A stretch of 64,000 bases of DNA from Balanoglossus misakiensis (Eukaryota > Hemichordata): positions 5,208,001 to 5,272,000 of the forward strand of contig CM082586.2 of the NCBI GenBank assembly GCA_040954595.2, read 5' to 3'. How positions within the stretch are numbered: position 1 is the stretch's first letter; the number at the start of each line of letters is the position of its first letter. Of the stretch, positions 31,108 through 43,055 are shown piece by piece. Both the position numbers and the translations under genes were made by a program. The notes under the pieces are model-generated. The model was not told the DNA's origin. It was given only the letters and a program-made list of their open reading frames with translations, and ran no database searches.

Positions 31108-34100
31108 TTAGGTCATTGTTATGTCGTCACGATTGTTGCCAGGAGCAACACTGTTATCCTTGTCACCGGAAGCAGACGACACTGTCTCTGCCTCGGCTTG
31201 AACAGACATCTCCAGGCCAGTGTCTTCCTCTGCTTTGATCTGAGTGTCACTAAATCCATTCGAGGGATCCACTCTAAAACTTACATATGACTCCACTGTG
31301 TGCATATCCCCAAGTATTTCGTCGCCATCCTCGTTCAGAACCTCCCCGCCACATCGACCGCAGCATGTACACTTCCTTCTACAACCAGCCTTGCAAAGCT
31401 TGCAACCGTGTATGCTCTTTGTGATGAGACTGTCGTAGGGTTTCAGTGACCGCATGAACGCGGGCAGGAATTCCCACGTCCTCAGTTTTGCTGGCAGACA
31501 CCTTGAACATTTGCTTTGGAGTAGGTTCATTAGTATTACCAATGCGACGATGGCGCCGGCTATGATGCTGACTAGCGCGAGCCACTGCCACCCAGCTGCT
31601 ATGGCCAGCACCAACACTACGATGGGCAGGATGAAGAAGACCCCGAATATATAGGCAAGTGAGAACCAGCGATACTCTGCAGTTATGTTACCGAAGTAAG
31701 TGGCGGCCTTTATAGCTGGTCTGCGTGTTATCGGTATCGGATAGTACAGAATAATTGCTGTCAAGTTGAAAAACATGTGGCACAATGATATTTGAACACC
31801 TTCAACGAAGTCAACCGAGTCTGAACTTGCGAAGGCAGCTATCAGACTCGTGAAAGTCGTCCCCAGGTTTGCGCCTAAAGTCAGCGGGTACATTCTCTCC
31901 AGCTTGATCATGCCCATGCCGACTAAAGGCGTCAGCAAAGACGTGAACACCGAGCTACTCTGCAGCAACATGGTGAACAAGCAGCCGAGCAAGATGGCGA
32001 TGTATCCGGTCAGCCACGAAAGGTATCCTGGGAAACTGGCATTGAGGAACTTTTTCGTGCTGGAGGCGGCGCTGCCCCGCAGCATTGAGGTCAGCACCTT
32101 CACGACGCCAATCAGACAGCACATCAGCAGCACCAACGATAAAACCAACAGAATGACTCCAATAATTTGATCGGCCAGGTCACAGTAAGCGAACAGGAAG
32201 TTGCCTGCAAGGGAGCAGAGAGAGAGAGCGATTCGTGAAAAGACCAATCTACAAACAATATTCATACGCACGACAAGCGCAACATGTTCGTGTTCACTAC
32301 TGGTCTTTGCTACTGTACAGAAAATGAAACTATTTTGTCAAAGCGAACTTACATCTCTCGATATACTCTGTGTAGTTATGCACCTCGGTGTAATTATAAA
32401 GGGTCCCATTTTCATCGTATACCGTCTCGTTGTAATAGTATTCTTCAGTAACACACCACCTCTTGACAAGACTTTCTTCGCCCGGTTCCGTGATGCCCAG
32501 CGCAACTCGTTCTAGTACTTCCATGTCAAGCTGTCGAGAAATATTTCAATCGCATATAAGCCAAATACTACGGGTGAATAAACCCATGAAGAACTTCAAA
32601 ATTGTAGACTACAGGTGGCTTTTCATTAAAAAAAATTCTTGCTCTTTTTTTACTATAACCGATGGTCAGTACATTCCTTCTGTGCTGTTTAAACCGTTTC
32701 CGTTGTATTTTCCTTTCAGAAAATGGAATTTATCTCACTTGTATTATCAGCTCAACGACTGGGTCCGTTATCTTGATTCGGTCTGATCCGGCGATCTGCT
32801 GCAGGTTGGAACTATCCACGATAGCTGACGTCAGGTGGTACAGGTACCCAGTGAGCACCTCTATCGGCAGCAGCACGAACACGGCCAGCCAGTTGAAGCA
32901 GTCGTGCACCGTGGCGCCGGCGAACGACCGACGGAAGATGTCCCTGTCTCCAGCCTGCCCCCCGGCAACGATGGTGTTCGTCACAGAGGTGCCCAGATTG
33001 GCGCCCATCACCATGGGTATTGCTTCGGGGACGTCGATTACTGTAAATAGGTCAGGCCCCAATTATTTCACGCAAGTATAGAGCATCAATATTTAGCGTG
33101 ACCTTGATTTACTGACACCATCGGTTCGGGTGAACAATAGAGTAACATTGAACTAGTTAAGTGCAATGTACTATGCAATGACGTCATTGGTTAGATGCCA
33201 AGTAAGAACTGACAACGGGTATATCGCGTTTGACGGCATCAAGTTTTACAGTGGAAAATTAAACTAATAATATTATGTCAACTTAATATTGGATAAATGT
33301 TACCAAGATACTTCTGATCCCGTTTTACTGATCAATGGCCTGCTAGAATTGCCATCTATATATGTTTAGAATAAATGCATACAAAGTTTAACTATGGGTT
33401 CTCATAACAACACTTACTATTGGCCGCCACCATGGAAACAATGATGGAAGTAGTGGCGCTGGAGCTCTGCAGAAGCACCGTGACCAGCATGCCCACCATC
33501 AGACCGACCATCGCGTTCTCCAGGATGCTGCTCTCCGATAGGGCGGCGCCGGCAGCAGACCCGCCAATCAGGGTGAAGGCGTCTCCCATCAAGGCCAAGG
33601 CCACGATGAAGAAGTAGAGAAAGAAGAGCACAGCTAACGGCTTGCCGATCCAATCCCTCCAAACCCTCTTGCATTTGCCAGGAGTCGTCAGTTCTTTAAA
33701 TAAAGTTAGAGTGAAAAATGTCACTTTGCCTGTTTTTTTTGATAAACATTCATATGCATATACATGTATATATTATGGCACTTGTTTAGTCAGTTTCATA
33801 TAGTAAATGAGATGACCGTATAACTTGAAAATGCAAAATAGGTTCTTACCGGACCATTTACGTTTGTCGGACGCCGCGAAGTATGACAACGATTCCCAAG
33901 GGTCTTCGATTTTGTCCTGCCCGTCGTTTGTATTTTCTATCCCGACGACAACTGGCCCTGCATCGCTGTCATCATGAATTTCAACGTCAAACATTTCTTC
34001 GGTGTCCGTGTCCTCCAGACTGCCACTCACGGTGTTAACTCCGTAAGCGGGAGGATCGTCGTTCGCAGCCGCGTCCGTCTTTTCGAGTGTCCGCGCAGCA

Positions 34101-34888
34101 TCTGCGTCAGGCGCCGGTGGGGTTTGAACGGCCGCGCCGGCGTCTGACACATCAGCGTGCGAGGTAAGAGTTGGGCCCGGGGCCGGGGATGCAGTCTCTT
34201 CGTCGTTGCCCGCATTGTCGACCACAGTGTCGGCTTGTGAACGTAATTCTGAATCGGAAAATCAGAGAATGCAAGAAATTTATGACAATTGGTGAAATCT
34301 GCCAAGTATGCATTGAAGCATACACAATGCGCGTTTTGAGGGCAGATGGTGATTTGAAATTTCTTATATATATGGGATAGATGGGATTTCAAGTTTCTCA
34401 TACATATTGGGTAGTGTACCCGAATTGGATCAGTGTTTGGGTTCACAGAGACACCTACCTAACCTAGCAAGTTCTTCTTCGAGCTCCCTATCTCGCTCGG
34501 ACGTATCCTCCAATTCTAAAAGGTTTGTCGTTGAGGTGTTTCGGCTTGCGAAGGCACTGGACGCGGCACTTGGCGCGGCAGATGGTGCCGCGCTGGACGC
34601 CACACTGGACGACTGGCTTGGGATTGGCTGATAATGAAAATTGCGATAGGAACCGGGCGAGCCTGTGGTCGAAGACGCTCTGGACGGCGGCTCCGATTCG
34701 CTGTCTGGCCACTTGACTTCTTTCTTGGTCTTCTTCGGCACCTCTTGCCCATTTTTGGTATCTGCGTCATTTTGCGTGGAAGGATGCTCAGTGATCGTCG
34801 TTAGTGTCTCCGGTTCGACTGTTTTCAAAGCAATGCCGCCGTTGGCAGTCACGGTTTTAATTTGGGCAGTTTTTTGGTCTTCCTCCAT
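31108..34888 (-). CDS. SLC34 family sodium/phosphate cotransporter, gene 2 of 3 (893 aa)
   Basis: Second tandem NaPi-II paralog. Coding exons: 34888-34459, 34248-33850, 33693-33418, 33040-32739, 32530-32353, 32204-31108; 894 codons with stop. It has both QSSS repeats ([16 protein letters not shown] and [17 protein letters not shown]), the conserved [11 protein letters not shown], and the electrogenic Ala-Ala-Asp signature in [13 protein letters not shown]. The extracellular loop is acidic with N-glycosylation sites (NET, NGT, NYT). The cytoplasmic tail is cysteine-rich ([18 protein letters not shown]) and longer than in gene 1. The N-terminal cytoplasmic part is unusually long, split over two exons, and rich in Ser/Ala/Pro ([18 protein letters not shown]). 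The exon that is two exons in gene 1 (intron 26102-26272) is one exon here. Confidence 0.92.
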
Positions 34889-37800
34889 TTCGACTTAGTC
34901 CGTCTATACCCTGAAGTTTGTCGCAAGCTCTTCTCTGTCTCTACCCAGAAATCGGCCGTCACCTCTTCCGGTCGTGTATCTGCCGACGACTCGAAATATA
35001 ATGCCGATTCATTTAAACCAATCTTTTTATCTGCAACAAAGAACACAAATCTAGCTCTAAAACTGAGGGAAATAAAATTATAAAATGGTGAAGAAAAATG
35101 CTACGCCTTAAACGGTGACTAATCTCAACCGGAACACGATCTTTTCGCGCCAATATTTTATCAATTGTGGAGATACTGTACCTCAGTATACATGCATAAG
35201 TATGCGTTATCACTATGGGCGTGAAAATACTTTGGACAGAGAAGAATATACACGCATGAATGACAGTTATCCTGTTACTATAGGCTACGGGGAAATAGCG
35301 ATTTATTCACAAGGTTTTGATTAGGTGATTGATTCATCATGATACCAATGGCGCTGAACAGGCAATCGTGTTAACGATTTACCTGAATAAATGTCGTGTA
35401 TGCACATGACACCTGTCTGGGTCAACCCAACCCTGACAATGTTGACCACGCGGTCCCGAAAAGTGTCGATGTACATCTGTTGATCTTGACATCGACTGAA
35501 CAATATTAAATATTTGAAGATGTTGGAACAACGGAAAGCGGTGACTATGAAATTATAGAATACGTCAATGAAACTTCAAAGTTTCATCGACGCATGTTTT
35601 TCTATCGTTCACCATTTGCGAAAAGGCAAGGTTACATTAAAAGTCAAATAAAAATAGATTCTGGAATAGCGGGGCACAAGTACCTAAATCGGATAGACTT
35701 CGTTCAACTAAAGAAAATGTTTCGTGTAAAATTTACCTTAACTTTTAGGTGTGGCGACTTCACTTCCCCTCAATGTCATAAATTCAAATGCAGCATCGCG
35801 GCCAACATTCGGCAATGCATGCCTTACCGGTGTATGCCTGCTGCCCGCCACACCACGTGTTCCAAAGAGGTGTAACCTCACTCACTGATAACATGCAGAG
35901 TTTGACCTTAGACCTTTACCTTCTACAGGGTCTATGGTACAACGACACCTATTGGCCAACCAGTGATAACGTCATTGAAGACGATTTATAATTGTCACAC
36001 CGGGTTCGTAGTCCGATTCAAGAAGATCCCGTGGCCAACTTCCTGTCATAATTGAAATATTCAGTAACTTGTTGTTTCTGCTGGTGATTTTATACACCAA
36101 ACGACTGCGTATGAGACTACATTCTCAAACACTGAACAGGGAATATGAAGAATACTTGATTGAACTTCTGAAATGCTTGAGTGACCATTTTGGCGCGAGA
36201 TATAGAATCATTAATGCACTCTATGGATTAATTATTATTTTGGTTTGCGGGCCTACCTATATACACATGTATATGACATTTGTAGATCAACGACCTCTGT
36301 GTTCCCATCTGTGATAATTCGCAAGTTTTCATAGAAATATAGATGCATATTTCTGACTGATGTCAGCGCTAAAATAGGCTATGACGCAGGATATATAAAC
36401 ACTGATAACTGCGGTCTGCGGTATATATAAGCAAACTCAACGCACCATACTCAGTTTGAATTAAAGGTGGTGTTCACAATGGACGTCTATATGGACATGA
36501 AATGTATACAGGAAGATGCGAAAGTTCAGGTAGGCCTTGTCCAACATATTTGTTTTATATTACACGTATCATTACACCTCATTCTGAGCAGTGCATCTCA
36601 AGAAACAAGATGTCAGATGGTGTAAACAGAACTATAACAAAAATGTGTGTGTTTTTCTTCAAACGCACGACGTGTGAGTTGAGTGGGAACGCCTGTGGCG
36701 GGTCAGTTTTTTTGGTTCAAAAAAACTCCCAGCTAGAATTTGTTCGGGGGAGTGGTTGGAACACTCCGACGCATTGTAAAGGTCACATACTGTCTAGTAC
36801 GCATCGACATTGCCGCTGTCATCTCCGGAGTTTGAGCGGTCGCTGGTCACTGTGTCATCAAGCACAATTCATTTGGTCTGTCCCGCATTTTTGTCTGCTT
36901 ATCTCCAGTTCTTTGTACGCTTTGGCAAAGGATATCACCATTGATGAGTGATAAGTCAACAGAATATCTGTGTTCCCAGGCTATGGGTACGAACATCAGT
37001 GACCGACTGATCATGTGTTCACCATGAGGCATCAGTGTGTGTACAATGTGGGGAACTCTGAAATGCTTGCTTAACAAAACGCACCGTGACTGGAAGGTAC
37101 CAAAAAGATAAACAGCAGTTCACATTTGTGGATTTTGAACAGTTTCTTTAGTTCGCTGATATCAGCGTTGTCCTTGCGTAGACAAGGTCATGATGGACGG
37201 CCTCAGAGCATTTACTTATACATGTAGTTATTCCCCATAATATGTTAGATGGAAAAGTCTGGGATAAAGTCGACGATAGTCCAGTTGCATGGTGGGGTAG
37301 CCACCTATCCTGCACGAATGATGTCTGTCATTTCAGGTAGATTTCTCGATTCAAATGATAGCCCATGGTTTCTGAGTCACCCTTTTCCTGATGGTGAGGC
37401 CGGTATACCCTTGCGTCTGCACTAAGATACTTTCCTACACGTGGTTAGCTGACTAATGACCCAATGTCGATGTCGACCGGGCTGCGCAGTATACCAATTC
37501 TTGCTTGGCGCATGTTGTCAGAGTGATGTGAACAAAAATCAGGGTTAGGCGCCGGGCGCAGCATGCTAGCTATCTCGGTACACTTTCCCATTCCTGACAC
37601 CTTGTATACCCACCACTCATAAGTGGATCAAAATGATCTCATTGCAATCGCCACATTTCCATTTGCTTCGCTGATCAGGTATTAGGCTAACCATGAAGGA
37701 TAATGACTATTGGCCCTCAGGCTGACTTGGTGTCATGTTATTAAGGAAATGGCCAAAAATCAGAATTATGGTATAGATGGATACACGTATATCTAAATGC

Positions 37801-39415
37801 ATGTATATGGGAAGGTGTCTTTCACGAGTCAACAGCCCAATATGTCCATGTATATGAACATAAACGTTCGTCAGTATACAAAGCTAAGAACACTCCATAT
37901 TAAAATGGCTCATACTTACACCAGATTCCCGATCAAAGACAGTCAGTATTCCAATGTGACATATCTTAAATTATCCTGAGTTGATGTCCTTTGCTCTTTG
38001 AACCCTGCCAATTCTTTGGGAAACAATGAGATTCTTTGCTACGTCAGCATTGAACTTTGAAATATGTCTCACTGTTGAAAACTGGCCATATAATATTGGT
38101 GAACACATGCAGAGCACATGCGCGAATTTAAATGTTTTATGCAAGATTTACCAACTCAAAACGTTCGCCATTAGGGCAAATTTATACAGGTTCTTCTTGC
38201 TGTGGCTGCCCTTCTAATGTTTTGGAAGGAATATATTATTTTGTTTAAATATTTTTACATGGCAGTGGAAACTGCTTAAACGTGTCACACGATATGTCCT
38301 CGGCTACATATTGTCAACATAGCAAGGCTGACGAATAGACAGAGATCGGAAAGACGATTTAGTGGAGAATCAGTTCTTGGGAGGCAAATGGAAGAAAACA
38401 ATTACGGTTTCTAAGAATGCGGATAGAATCAGGATATGTCGAGGTGATATTATTCATTATACAGGCTGGTACATGTTGTATACTGTATACATGTATTGAC
38501 AATCCGGATCCAACCGAGTTTAACAAGGTCTGTTTTTTTTCTATAAGCTCTGGGCACATGCCAAAATCCAATTATAACTTGGTGATAGCGCCTAGCCGAG
38601 TGCCCAGTGTGGTCAAGAATCACGGATGACCACTGCGCAAGTGTATAGCACATGCACTCCACGTGGGATAGCATGTATTGGATTATTATCATGAAATATG
38701 TCGAAAATGTGACCTGCTGATACAGGTAAGCTATGGTTTGCACCGCCATGTTTGGCAAGGTTGTGACGTGGGCATTGTATATACAGAATTGTTGCTATAG
38801 TGACAATGAACCTGATCTTCGCCCACGTAACAACCGTCGAGGACTTGCAACCGGTTGGGCACAGCAATGTTACTTTACCACAGCAGTGTCGCCAACGTTT
38901 GATGCTAATATTTATTCGATAAGTTTAGATCGTGGTTATTTATTCAGCATTCTTCTTTACACCATAATAAAATATCGAGTGGTAAATTTCCCAAGGGGAA
39001 GAAGGTTAACTGCCATTCGTACCAAAGTTTGGTACCATAAATAAAAATAAAACCAATCATAAAATTTCACAATCGGAGTCTAAGTACATGTACTGTTGAG
39101 TTGCTCGCAAAGAATCCGTGCTTATTCTGCGTAATTAAATTTAAAATCGTCGAAAGCGTGAGAGATGATGAGAGTACAGGCCAATTAAGTCAGTCCCTTG
39201 TTATGTAAACATGGTGGAGAATCCAACCAGTCGCCCATAACATATAGAACGATTGAACCAATGATTTAGTTTTCATACAGTTGTTCAACAGCATTGACTG
39301 CATTCATGTGTATTTTTAGTGATACCAGTACCACAATGTGATATGAATGGATTTCTGTTCAACGTTCACTTGGAAATTAAACAAGCAATTACCAGTTTTA
39401 GAAAAATAATCAGCC
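34889..39415. other. Long intergenic region between SLC34 genes 2 and 3
   Basis: About 4.5 kb with no gene that I can support on either strand. It is AT-rich and has only short open frames. It should contain the promoter of SLC34 gene 2 (near 34889) and the 3' end of gene 3. I see no tRNA, no long repeat and no transposon ends. Confidence 0.45.
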
Positions 39416-39421
39416 TTTATT
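39416..39421 (-). terminator. Polyadenylation signal of SLC34 gene 3
   Basis: AATAAA on the minus strand, 173 nt after the stop codon that begins at 39596. Confidence 0.55.
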
Positions 39422-39593
39422 GTTTTTTGTAAAGTTTTTGTATACTCAATTTATACATGTGTTTTCTTATAAACTGCCATAAAAGCCTGCAATTACACAG
39501 GCTACTGTCAATTACTATCCGTTAAGTTTTGTCGATTATGTCCCAATATTATTCTCTGAAATTAGACCATTAGAAGCGGAGGAAATATGCCCA

Positions 39594-42500
39594 TTACGTA
39601 TTGTTACGTCGTAACCATCGGCTGCCTTCACAACGTGACCATTCAGTATCATTTGGAATTACGTCACTTGTCATGTGATTGTTTTCTCCCACACCTAATA
39701 TGGTAGTGGAGTCCTCGTCTTGAATAGTGACGACTGTATTAGCTATACCCATATCATCGTGTGTTTGTTCGTTTGCTTCCTCGCCATCTCCGCTAAATGA
39801 GGCTTCACCGCGTTTCCCACAGCTGCACCTGGTTTTACATGTTCTGCACCCCGCCGTGCATTTCGTTATAAGACTATCGTATGGTACAAGAGAACGCATG
39901 CATTTTGGCAGGAACTCCCAAGTCCTCATTGATTTGGGGAGACATTTTGGACACCACTTCTGCAAGACATTCAGTGTGATCACAAAAATGAGAATGACCC
40001 CGAAAATACCGATCACTAGAGCAAGATACTGCCATCCCGCTATGGCGAGGAATAACACTGTGTCAGCGAACGGCATTATGAAGATCGTTAACATGACTAA
40101 TATAAATGCTAATGAAAACCAGCGGTAGCCAGCTGTGGTGTTACCCAAAAATTTGGCACCACCTAACGGCGGCCGCCTTGTGAATGGAATCGGATACCAC
40201 AGTAAAATCCCAGCCAAGTTGAAAAATAGATGACAGAGAGCAATTTGAACCCCTTCAACAAAGTCTACGGAACTGGAGCTCGCAAAGGCTGCTAAGAGAC
40301 ACGTGAAAGTAGTGCCCAGGTTTGCGCCGAGAGTCAATGGGTACATCCGCTCCTGTGTTATAATGCGCATGCCCACCAACGGCGTGAACAGGGACGTGAA
40401 GACGGAACTACTTTGCAGCAGCATGGTGAACAGGCAGCCGACCAGGATGGACAGGTAACCGGTCAGCCACGACAGGCGCCCGGGGAAGTCGGCGTTCAGG
40501 AACTTCCGGTTGGCGCTGGCTGTGCTTCCCTTCAACATGGAACTCAGCACTTTGACGATGCCCAGCAAACAACACATAAGCAGAATCAGCGAAAATATCA
40601 ATAAAATAGTCCCAATGACCGGATCCGAGAGATCACAATAAGCGAAGAGAAATTCACCTGAAACAACATTAAAACAAATCAGTAACTCGTTCATACAGAA
40701 AACGTAAATGACAATTTTATAGAACATACATATACAGCATATACAAGTCATTCGCTATAATGCCTTCTATTATGATATAAATGTACTGCGATATAAGTAA
40801 AACCCAGATGTACATTTAAATGAAATACTTACATCCGTCTTCTTGAAGTACTGCTGTGGCATTGTTGACGTAGTCGTCATCGTAATCATAGAACATCGAT
40901 CCATTATATTTAGCACCATAAACACACCACCTGTCTACCAAGCTTACTTCTCCCGGTTCCAATTCTCCCACAGCGACTCTCTCCAGTACCTTCCTGTCGA
41001 GCTACGGAGAAATAACAAACAAGCGTTTTATTCTTGATAAACGGCATCAGAATGGCGGTTTGCAGATGATTAAACAATTCGGTAGCATTAATTATCAACG
41101 TAAATAGCTTGCACGGTCAGAGCACATTTTAGACAATATTAAAGGATTACAAGTGGGTGACTTCATGCGCAAAAATCCTGTCCAGACTATGCTTCATTTC
41201 ATTGTTGCACCAACTGAAACATCTGCAGTCAACTAATCCTGGCTTACCTGTATTATAAATTTAACTATCGGGTCTGCAGTGTTGGACGAGTCCACTATAG
41301 CCGAGGTGAGGTGGTACAAATACCCGGTGATGTACCCGAGTGGCAGAAGTATTAACACCGCCAGCCAGTTGAAGCAGTCGTGCACCGTCGCGCCGGCGAA
41401 CGAAAGCCGGAAGGTTTCCCTGTCGCCGGCCTGGCCACCTGCCACTATCGTGTTGGTCACCGATGGGCTAAGGTTGGCACCCATCACCATCGGGATTGCG
41501 TCTTGGACTTGAATAACTACAATGTGAAAATAATACATGTATTGAACATAATGTAATTCTTTTGAAACTGTTGAGGTGCGGTAGTTCATTGCGGACGGTG
41601 CAATGATATAACGAGAGGAAGCGATAGCTTGTTTTCATTACAGTCACTTACTTTATTGGACACCAACAGGTGTAGTGGATGAACATCACTGACCAAGTCT
41701 GCTTTGTGTTGAACACCCACAAGAACGGAAAAACCCCACCAAGCTTACATAACACATGCATAATGAGACTATCATTTACATATCAAAGAAAGTGGCCATC
41801 TGGGTAAAGTTCAGTTTACTCCAACAGAAACGCTTTCTTCAAGACGATTAACCCATGTGATTATGGTCTGTGCATTCTAACGGACGAGGAAAGGCGTTTG
41901 TTGGAGACGTGTACAGCTACTTACTGTTCGATGCTACCATGGAAACGATGATAGAAGTGGTGGCACTGGAGCTCTGCAAGAGTACTGTAACCAGCATGCC
42001 GATCATCAGTTCGACCAGTAAATTTTCCAGGAGACTGCTGTCAGACAGGGCGGCGTTTGCAGCAGACCCACCAATCAGGGTGAAGGCGTCTCTCATCAAG
42101 GCCAGAGCCACGATGCAGAAGTAGAGGAAAAAGAGCACCGCTATTAACGGCTTGCCGATCAAGTCCACCAATACTCGTTTAGCTTTGCCGCCCGTGGTCA
42201 ATTCTGAAGATAATAGTAAACTATACATCAGTAATAGGCAATGTGTGCAAATGAACAAAACATGAGAAACTGTTGGATTCACCGACTCTTTTCGTCAGGA
42301 AAAAGCTGCAACGGAAATTAGGTAGCTTCTGTATAGCAGTAAGCGAATGTATCTAGAATAGCTTTCATATGATGACTTTACAGTGCAATTTGGACTCCGA
42401 GAGAATTAAAATTGGCATTTTAATACTTAAAAGGAATCAGTGGTAACTCACCAGACCACTTCTTCCTATTTGATTCCCCGAAATATGGGACTTTTTTCCA

Positions 42501-43055
42501 TGGATCTTCCTCCTCCGATACCTGGGAATGTGTCTCCTCTCTGTCGTCGCTCCCGTCTTCAAGATGCTCACCTGAAAGTTTGCCATCAGGTGATTCAAAG
42601 CTTGTCCCCACGTCAACGACAACCGTGTTATCTGCAGAAGCCTCATGTCCGGGGACGTTGTCTAGTATAATGCTGATGTTGGTGAGAGTCGTTGACCTGC
42701 TTGGGTAACCGCTGGATGCAGAGCTGCCGCTGCTGGAGTTATCGCTCGACGTAAGACTTTCGTGCCTCGTGAGGCAGGCCGAAAGTGAGTTCGGAGTAGA
42801 AGAGCCCTCAGACGATGTAGAGGATTCGGTGTCAGACCATTTCACCTTGGTCGTCTGACAAGGAAAATCGTGCTTTCCATGTATGTTCGAATCATCTTCT
42901 GGAAATGTGTTCCGTGAAGAGGGGGGCTGATGAATGTCCAGTGTGGTCCTATTTTCCGTAGTAGTCTCCATTGAATTGTTATTTTGAGTACTATTATCGC
43001 CAACATTTAAAGCCTCCATGCTCCTGTTGTTGTTTATGTTTATGGTACTCATCAT
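39594..43055 (-). CDS. SLC34 family sodium/phosphate cotransporter, gene 3 of 3 (794 aa)
   Basis: Third tandem NaPi-II paralog. Coding exons: 43055-42452, 42203-41925, 41516-41248, 41001-40833, 40657-39594; 795 codons with stop. Both QSSS repeats and the [13 protein letters not shown] electrogenic signature are intact. Two conserved spots differ from genes 1 and 2: GANLSPSVTNT where the others have GAN(I/L)GTSVTNT or [11 protein letters not shown], and LALMRDAF where the others have LMGDAF. Exon 1 corresponds to exons 1 and 2 of gene 2 without the intron: it has both the KVKWSDTES motif and the EEDPWKKVPYFGES...KKWS junction motif. The extracellular loop has fewer cysteines and N-glycosylation sites (NGS, NAT). 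The tail is cysteine-rich (CTAGCRTCKTRCSC). Confidence 0.92.
41708..41826 (-). repeat. Short dispersed repeat, copy 2 (SLC34 gene 3 intron)
   Basis: Reverse-complement match to 25356-25478, about 120 bp with a few differences and a four-base deletion. It lies in the intron between the exons ending at 41925 and starting at 41516, which does not correspond to the intron holding copy 1. Confidence 0.7.
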
